From positions 1-64,000 of the forward strand of contig NZ_MCVI01000019.1 of NCBI RefSeq assembly GCF_002873135.1: a stretch of DNA of 64,000 bases. The letters are read 5' to 3'. Each line of letters starts with the position of its first letter. Position 1 is the first letter of the stretch. The notes under the pieces are model-generated. The model was not told where the DNA came from. It was given only the letters and a program-made list of their open reading frames with translations, and ran no database searches. The stretch is from Shewanella sp. 10N.286.48.A6. GTDB lineage: Bacteria > Pseudomonadota > Gammaproteobacteria > Enterobacterales > Shewanellaceae. A program made the translations under genes and the position numbers. Below are positions 59,091-64,000 of this stretch, one piece after another.

Positions 59091-60122
59091 CTAGCTTACT
59101 TTTCTTGCCTGGATATAACTGTACATTAATTCACAGACACTTTGGCCTACATCACGCTTACCAGCCATATCACCCGCATCGTGACATTGAGGCGCGGCTT
59201 CAGCAATATGCAGATAAGCACAAGGGCAGTGTTTAGCGATGTGATGAATATAGTGGCAGGCATCTAACAAGGGCACACCGGCAAAAGTGGATGCGCTGCT
59301 GGGCATTTTGGCGATGGCATCTACATCAATTTCTAAGGCCACTGGCAGTTGAGTTTGATTAAGATTGCTGGCGATTTGTTGCAGCGCTTGGCTTAAGTCG
59401 ATTTCTCGTCTGACCCAAATTTGCTGAAAGCTGTGCCAATGACCGCCAAATAAGCTTAATTGCTCTAAGGTGGCTTCAGTGTTTTTTAGCTCATGTAAAC
59501 CTAGCACATGGTAATAAGCCAGTGCGCCATTGGCTGCAGCATAGCTAAATCCGTTGCCACTGTGGCGCCCTTCCCGTGGGCGAAAATCGCTATGGGGATC
59601 AAGGTTTACTGCCGCAGCCGCCTGATTAAAGTGAGCCTTAGTCGCCATTAGCATGCCATATGCATTGTTATGACCGCCGCCGATCACTATGGGCTCAAGC
59701 TCTGCTGCCATAATTTGGCTGATCACACTAATGACTTGGTTATCAAGTTCTTTAGTCGCTTGCCTTAACTCTTCTAGGGATGCCGCTTCTGGCAGTGGGG
59801 CCTGAGATATTTCCCCTAAAATAAGACACTGTTTACCATCAAGGTAGCGGTTGGACTGCAAATTAAGCCATTGTTGCATAGTGGCACTAAAGGCTGCAGA
59901 TGAGCCGCCGCGGCCTAAGTTAGCCCTTGGACCAGCATCTTCGGTAATTCCGACAATAACAAATTGCACCCCATTGGTTTTAGCCTCACAAAGTGCCTGT
60001 TTAAGATCCGCTAAAGAGGGGGCTGATTCGGAGATAAGCTTGACGGTTTGGCCCAGTTTGCTTTCGCCATCTCTGCTGGAGAGGTATTGATTAACTTCAC
60101 TGCGGGTCATTATCTGCAACAT
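59091..60122 (-). CDS. Arginase/formimidoylglutamase-family hydrolase
   Basis: The 343-residue protein has the ureohydrolase metal-site pattern: GGGHNNAYG (His), NLDPHSDFR (Asp-x-His-x-Asp) and EIDVDAI (Asp-x-Asp). GGGH in place of GGDH resembles HutG-type formimidoylglutamase more than arginase. The usual second-Asp-Pro after DVD is replaced by AIAKMP. No histidine-use (hut) gene lies beside it, so the pathway is unclear; formimidoylglutamate or a guanidino compound is possible. AGG six bases before the ATG supports the start. Single-gene unit. Confidence 0.8.
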   Translation of the reverse strand: MLQIMTRSEVNQYLSSRDGESKLGQTVKLISESAPSLADLKQALCEAKTNGVQFVIVGITEDAGPRANLGRGGSSAAFSATMQQWLNLQSNRYLDGKQCLILGEISQAPLPEAASLEELRQATKELDNQVISVISQIMAAELEPIVIGGGHNNAYGMLMATKAHFNQAAAAVNLDPHSDFRPREGRHSGNGFSYAAANGALAYYHVLGLHELKNTEATLEQLSLFGGHWHSFQQIWVRREIDLSQALQQIASNLNQTQLPVALEIDVDAIAKMPSSASTFAGVPLLDACHYIHHIAKHCPCAYLHIAEAAPQCHDAGDMAGKRDVGQSVCELMYSYIQARKVS

Positions 60123-60224
60123 TAAGAACCTATTTCATTCAATTGGGGTTAGCTTTAAGGCTAATATGTCGAGCCACATATCTAGAGTCAAATACTTAGA
60201 GCTTATGACTTAAAAATAGGCCAT

Positions 60225-60250
60225 AAAAAAGCCAGCATAGCTGGCTTTAG
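60225..60250 (-). terminator. Intrinsic terminator of rraA
   Basis: AAAGCCAGC and its complement form a stem with a short loop; on the minus strand T residues follow. It lies about 45 bp past the rraA stop. Confidence 0.85.
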
Positions 60251-60293
60251 TCGATATTTAAACTGGTATTATGTAACCAGCAATATCAATCGA

Positions 60294-60779
60294 TTATTCG
60301 ATATCTAATGGCTCTGGCGATAAGATAACGCCAGTATTGTCAGCATAGATATGGTCGCATGGCAGGAATGTTACCCCACCAAAGTTAACTGGGATTTCAA
60401 CTTCACCAACGCCATTAGTGTCAGCGCCAATCGGGATTGAAGCTAATGCTTGAATACCAATATCCATTTCTTCAAGGGTGTCAACGTCACGTACTGAGCC
60501 GTAAACAATAATGCCTTCCCACTTGTTAGCCACTGCGATTTCAGCAATCGAGGCATCAATTAATGCACGGCGCATTGAACCGCCACCATCTACTAACAAG
60601 ACTTTACCTTCGCCTTCTGCTTGCAGCGCATCAGCAATTAAGCCGTTATCTTCAAAACATTTGATGGTACTAATCGAACCACCAAAAGAGCTACAACCGC
60701 CGTAATTACTGAACATTGGTTCTACTACATCAACGACATCTAAATACATATCACACAATTCTGAGGTGTTGTATTCCAT
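60294..60779 (-). CDS. rraA: Regulator of RNase E activity A
   Basis: The 161-residue trimeric protein binds RNase E and inhibits RNA decay; its length equals E. coli Rra[63 protein letters not shown] and [14 protein letters not shown] are near-identical to the family. The ATG at 60779 has AAGGAG nine bases upstream; a longer in-frame start at 60887 is not supported. It resembles the RraA-like aldolase fold but lacks evidence of catalysis. Confidence 0.97.
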   Translation of the reverse strand: MEYNTSELCDMYLDVVDVVEPMFSNYGGCSSFGGSISTIKCFEDNGLIADALQAEGEGKVLLVDGGGSMRRALIDASIAEIAVANKWEGIIVYGSVRDVDTLEEMDIGIQALASIPIGADTNGVGEVEIPVNFGGVTFLPCDHIYADNTGVILSPEPLDIE

Positions 60780-61150
60780 AGTGACACTCCTTGGGGTTAG
60801 CGATTCACAGAGGTTTTCGCCAGTTATCAAAGCAATAATATATGAATTATATGAGCTTTTTATGAAAATAACAGCGATATTCATCACTTGATAAAGATAA
60901 TCAGTTAGTTGTTCAGTCTTTGGTCTTAAGGCGGGATGACTTAAACGGCTGTTGTTTATCGCTGTGATAAGCCCTTTATTAGCCTTAGTTCTTGTTTTTA
61001 TATGATTAACTGCATTGTTGCCCTGTCTGTGGTGACTCCTTTGAGTAAGTTATGTTTGTCATAAAAGTTTCGATAGCTTGTCATCTAAGCGTCATTAGCC
61101 CTATTTACAGTTCTTATTAAGGTTGAACAATTGAACTATAAGGATTTTGT
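60780..61150. other. Divergent intergenic region, rraA / PAP2 gene
   Basis: This 371 bp AT-rich stretch should hold both promoters. No gene, hairpin or recognisable operator stands out. Confidence 0.4.
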
Positions 61151-61663
61151 ATGGCTATGACGATTAGCGCACTGGATAAGTTTGTGTTTTGCCACATTAT
61201 TACTTTTTGTCGAACTCATGAGTTAACCCCTTTAGCGAAAAGAATCTCAGCAAGTGGGGATGGCCATTATTACGTGTATATGGCGGTAGGTTTATTGTTT
61301 TTACATCCTCAAGGCAGTCAGTTTTTTAATTTGATGTTAGTGAGTTTTATCATTGAACTGCCGTTATATTTTGTCTTTAAAAATGCCATTCGCCGCACTA
61401 GGCCTTGCGCCGCTTTTGCAGGCTTTGATAGCAGCTTTCAGGCATCAGACAAATTTAGTTTGCCATCGGGGCATACTGCAGCGGCCTTTATTATGGCGAT
61501 GGCTATCACTTCGACTTTTCCTGCATTGTGGCCAATCGCAATGACCTGGGCTGTGGCGATTGGATTATCTCGAATAGCGCTTGGGGTGCATTATCCATTG
61601 GATATTGTTGCTGGTATTGGGTTGGGGGTCGGTGTGGTTATCTTAGCCGAGCCGTTGATTTAG
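61151..61663 (+). CDS. PAP2-family membrane phosphatase
   Basis: The 170-residue membrane protein has several helices and the three phosphatase motifs: KNAIRRTRPC, PSGHTAAAF and SRIALGVHYPLDIVAG. PAP2 enzymes remove phosphate from lipid substrates such as undecaprenyl diphosphate or phosphatidic acid. The substrate is not evident. It lies 41 bp before a glycosyltransferase-like gene on the same strand, so the two may share a lipid-linked process. ATGs at 61151 and 61157 are both possible starts. Confidence 0.88.
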   Translation: MAMTISALDKFVFCHIITFCRTHELTPLAKRISASGDGHYYVYMAVGLLFLHPQGSQFFNLMLVSFIIELPLYFVFKNAIRRTRPCAAFAGFDSSFQASDKFSLPSGHTAAAFIMAMAITSTFPALWPIAMTWAVAIGLSRIALGVHYPLDIVAGIGLGVGVVILAEPLI

Positions 61664-61704
61664 CTTGTCATAGCGCTGAAATTGGTCATTAAACAAGGTA
61701 AATC

Positions 61705-62748
61705 ATGAAAATATTATACGGTGTTCAAGGGACGGGAAATGGCCATATTAGCCGTGCCAGAGTCATGGCAAAGGCGTTAAGTAAAACTGATATCGAGGTT
61801 GATTTTTTATTTAGTGGTCGCGCCAAAGATGAGTACTTTGATATGCAATGTTTTGGCGACTATCAAGTTAGAACGGGCATGTCTTTTATTACCGAAGACG
61901 GGCGAGTCAGCATTGGCAAAACCATTAAAAGAAATATCACTTCACCCATTGTGTCTGAAGTGAGACAACTTGATTTGAGCGGCTATGATTTAGTGTTAAA
62001 CGACTTTGAGCCAGTGAGTGCTTGGGCTGCTAAAAAACAGGGCGTGACCGCAATTGCGATCAGTCATCAAGCGTCCTTACAATACTCAGTACCTAAACAG
62101 GGAATGAGCTGGTTTGATGAATTACTGTTAAACAACTTTGCACCTGCAGATATCAAATTAGGCTGTCATTGGCATCATTTCGGTTTTGCTATTTTACCTC
62201 CCTTTGTAGAAGTTGAGCCAAGTTGTGGTGCTCACAGTCATCAAATTTTGGTGTATTTACCCTTTGAAAGTGCCGACGCGATAGCAGCTTTTTTAAGGCC
62301 TTTTCCTGACTATCAATTTTTTGTTTACCATGGCAATAAGCCAAAGCAGTCATTACCAGATCATATTAATTGGTTCAGCTTTGATCGCTGTGGGTTTAAA
62401 CAACACATGTCGCAATGTGGTGGGGTAATAGGTAATGCAGGTTTTGAGCTTGCCAGCGAGGCGATGACATTAGGTAAGAAGCTACTGGTTAAACCGCTTC
62501 AGGGGCAATTTGAGCAATCATCAAACGTAGCAGCATTAGAGCTGTTGGCTGCAGGACAAAGTATGGATAGCTTAGATAGTAAAATGTTAGCCCGATGGTT
62601 AAAGGCGGCGTCGCCCAAGCCTATTGCATATCCGCAAGTCGGTGATGCCTTGGTGGGGTGGTTACTACAAGGTAATTGGCATCAACATCAAGCGCTTTGC
62701 CATGATTTATGGTCCCAAGTCGATCTACCTGATAACTGGCGCAAGTAA
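61705..62748 (+). CDS. MJ1255/VC2487-family glycosyltransferase-like protein
   Basis: The 347-residue protein begins MKILYGVQGTGNGHISRARV, the GT-B-type donor-site pattern of the MJ1255 (TIGR00661) family, and has IGNAGFELASEAMTLGKKLLVKP late, matching the C-terminal nucleotide-sugar-binding loop of GT28-like enzymes. The acceptor and donor are unknown; members are annotated only as conserved hypothetical or glycosyltransferase. AAGG precedes the ATG and it probably shares a transcript with the PAP2 gene. Confidence 0.85.
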   Translation: MKILYGVQGTGNGHISRARVMAKALSKTDIEVDFLFSGRAKDEYFDMQCFGDYQVRTGMSFITEDGRVSIGKTIKRNITSPIVSEVRQLDLSGYDLVLNDFEPVSAWAAKKQGVTAIAISHQASLQYSVPKQGMSWFDELLLNNFAPADIKLGCHWHHFGFAILPPFVEVEPSCGAHSHQILVYLPFESADAIAAFLRPFPDYQFFVYHGNKPKQSLPDHINWFSFDRCGFKQHMSQCGGVIGNAGFELASEAMTLGKKLLVKPLQGQFEQSSNVAALELLAAGQSMDSLDSKMLARWLKAASPKPIAYPQVGDALVGWLLQGNWHQHQALCHDLWSQVDLPDNWRK

Positions 62749-62851
62749 ATGGCATCAGTAAATCGAGTCTTTCTTTGTCTGTGACTCAAGATCAATCAGT
62801 TAGCCGCTAGCTTTGCTAATTACTTTGGTAAGTAATAAGTAATAAGTCACA

Positions 62852-63328
62852 TTAGCTGACTTTTGAATGATGCTGATGAAGTTGCTCGAGTAACTCATCT
62901 TCCAAAGCAAAGCGCGCTTCCATTTCTTGAGCTAAATTAGAGAGATCGCTATCTAATTCTAGCAACATAGAATCGCTATCTGCTTCAGTATATTTGTCAT
63001 TGAAGTCTAATGCGGCATCAGTTGATTCACTGATTTGTGGTAATAACAGTTGTGCTCGGGCTTTACTTTGTTCACCTGATTTTTCACACTCATTAACCAA
63101 TTGATCGTATACCTCAAAATGACCTTCAGAGACATAATCAACTAATTGAGCGCAAAACTGCTTAACGGTATCTAGTTCAGGTAAGCTTTTTGCTGGGACT
63201 GAGTAAGGGGCGAGGCCAGCAATTTTGAAGTATTGGATCAGTAATGCTCTGCGGTGCTGCAGCCATTGATCAACCAGCTTATTGGAGCCACCCCATTTTT
63301 GTTCGGCTTTTTCTAGTTTTGTCAGCAT
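62852..63328 (-). CDS. rsd: Rsd, anti-sigma-70 regulator
   Basis: The protein of about 158 residues matches Rsd/AlgQ, which binds sigma-70 and favours stationary-phase sigma factors. MLTKLEKAEQKWGGSNKLVDQWL, FCAQLVDYVSEGHFEVYDQL and the C-terminal EMEARFALEDELLEQL align with E. coli Rsd. The ATG at 63328 has GAGA upstream; the frame extends to 63394 but that part does not align. It is divergent from hemE, as expected (rsd and hemE are neighbours in enterobacteria). Upstream of it lies an unexplained hairpin. Confidence 0.9.
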   Translation of the reverse strand: MLTKLEKAEQKWGGSNKLVDQWLQHRRALLIQYFKIAGLAPYSVPAKSLPELDTVKQFCAQLVDYVSEGHFEVYDQLVNECEKSGEQSKARAQLLLPQISESTDAALDFNDKYTEADSDSMLLELDSDLSNLAQEMEARFALEDELLEQLHQHHSKVS

Positions 63329-63796
63329 TATCATTCTCAATTTAGTAACCAATACATAACACTTAATGTATGAGAGAAAGTAGTGATTAATCAACTCTTT
63401 TCTGCAAAAGAAGCAATGGATTGACCAGAGGAATGGGCTGAGTTACGAGGGAAATATTCTTTGTTATTGTAATCTAAAGAAAAATGCCCAGCGATAGCAT
63501 GCTACCGCTGGGCAAATAGATTTTTAAGGGCTCGATTTATCGTGCTTCTTGATTGTTCTTGCTAGCGCAGACTTTTTATATCAAAGGTGCAGCGAAGGTG
63601 CAACTTTTTTGTCGAGTTAGCTTCACACCTAGTCAAAAATCACCCTTTTTGTGAGCATATTAACGTTTATATTAGCAATTTTGATACTAGTAGGAGGGGC
63701 AGCTCACATAAATTTAGCAGAACTGGTTACATTAATACCTTAAGTCGCTAAACTACGGTTCAGCGGATATCAATATATGTTTAGGAATCAAGCCCA
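63329..63796. other. Divergent intergenic region, rsd / hemE
   Basis: This 468 bp region has no protein gene. It holds a near-perfect palindromic hairpin at 63485-63514 with a T-run on the minus side, which may mark a small RNA or leader upstream of rsd. A purine-rich site precedes the hemE start. Confidence 0.5.
63485..63514 (-). terminator. Terminator-like hairpin upstream of rsd
   Basis: TGCCCAGCG(A)TAGCATGCTA(C)CGCTGGGCA is almost a perfect palindrome with one mismatch. On the minus strand it is followed by TTTTTCTTT. No annotated gene ends here, so it could attenuate rsd or end a short RNA that begins between 63515 and 63796. Confidence 0.6.
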
Positions 63797-64000
63797 ATGG
63801 CAGAATTAAAGAATGATCGTTATTTACGCGCTTTACTAAAACAGCCTGTTGACAGAACGCCTGTATGGATGATGCGTCAAGCTGGTCGTTACCTTCCAGA
63901 ATACAAAGCAACCCGTGCTCAAGCCGGTGATTTCATGTCGCTTTGTAAAGACCAAGACTTGGCTTGTGAAGTGACTTTACAGCCATTACGTCGTTATGAT
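63797..64000 (+). CDS. hemE: Uroporphyrinogen decarboxylase (N-terminal part, runs off window)
   Basis: The first 68 residues are in the window, from the ATG at 63797 with AGGA about ten bases upstream. [37 protein letters not shown] is the strongly conserved N-terminal HemE region, including the [10 protein letters not shown] substrate-binding segment. The enzyme decarboxylates uroporphyrinogen III to coproporphyrinogen III, acting after HemD. The gene continues past the window edge. Confidence 0.96.
   Translation, partial: MAELKNDRYLRALLKQPVDRTPVWMMRQAGRYLPEYKATRAQAGDFMSLCKDQDLACEVTLQPLRRYD

Noticed and set aside
60294..60887. Longer N-terminus of rraA (start 60887)
   Set aside because: AAGGAG precedes the ATG at 60779 and the resulting 161 residues equal the family length.

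Overview
This window is chromosomal DNA from a gammaproteobacterium, most likely Shewanella or a close relative. The evidence is moderate GC, the neighbourhoods hemCDXY/cyaA/cyaY/lysA/dapF/xerC, prmA-dusB-fis, rho/trxA/rhlB and ubiEJB-tatABC-hemB, and a Wolinella-type fumarate reductase (frdCAB) of the kind Shewanella carries. No rRNA, tRNA, CRISPR array, insertion sequence or integrase was recognised.

Layout. (1) 1-4638: N-terminal part of a giant LapA-type surface adhesin on the minus strand, with a TAAG cleavage motif, Calx-beta domains and near-identical 303-309 bp cadherin/VCBS-like repeats. The gene leaves the window. (2) 5.1-17.2 kb: tetrapyrrole operon hemC-hemD-hemX-hemY facing away from cyaA, then cyaY, lptM, lysA, dapF, a DUF484 gene, xerC and a yigB-like phosphatase. 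(3) 17.4-31.5 kb: accessory region with a hemerythrin-type nitrosative-stress protein under a clear NsrR-like operator, a kelch protein preceded by a tandem-repeat tract, two PepSY membrane proteins, a very large secreted S8 protease ending in a GlyGly-CTERM-like tail, a LysR regulator, and a periplasmic binding protein paired with a hybrid histidine kinase. (4) 31.7-37.0 kb: the most unusual block. It holds a HelD-type helicase with an inserted PD-(D/E)XK nuclease-like motif and C-terminal zinc ribbons, convergent with a two-gene unit of a WYL-type regulator and a second, divergent FtsZ. (5) 37.2-50.0 kb: fis-dusB, prmA, LysR, frdCAB, rho, trxA, rhlB, a Ppx/GppA-type phosphatase and a periplasmic thioredoxin. 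(6) 50-59 kb: minus-strand run ubiE-ubiJ-ubiB, tatA-tatB-tatC, a small secreted protein, tatD, a diguanylate cyclase and hemB. (7) 59-64 kb: an arginase-family hydrolase, rraA, a PAP2 phosphatase, an MJ1255-type glycosyltransferase, rsd and the start of hemE.

How the genes fit together. Heme synthesis (hemB, C, D, X, Y, E) and ubiquinone synthesis (ubiE, J, B) serve respiration, as does frdCAB. Candidate CRP sites upstream of frdC, cyaA and the hemerythrin gene agree with the role of cAMP-CRP in Shewanella anaerobic respiration. The helicase-nuclease plus WYL/FtsZ block has no obvious housekeeping role and is the best candidate for an undescribed system. This is inference from domain content and position only.
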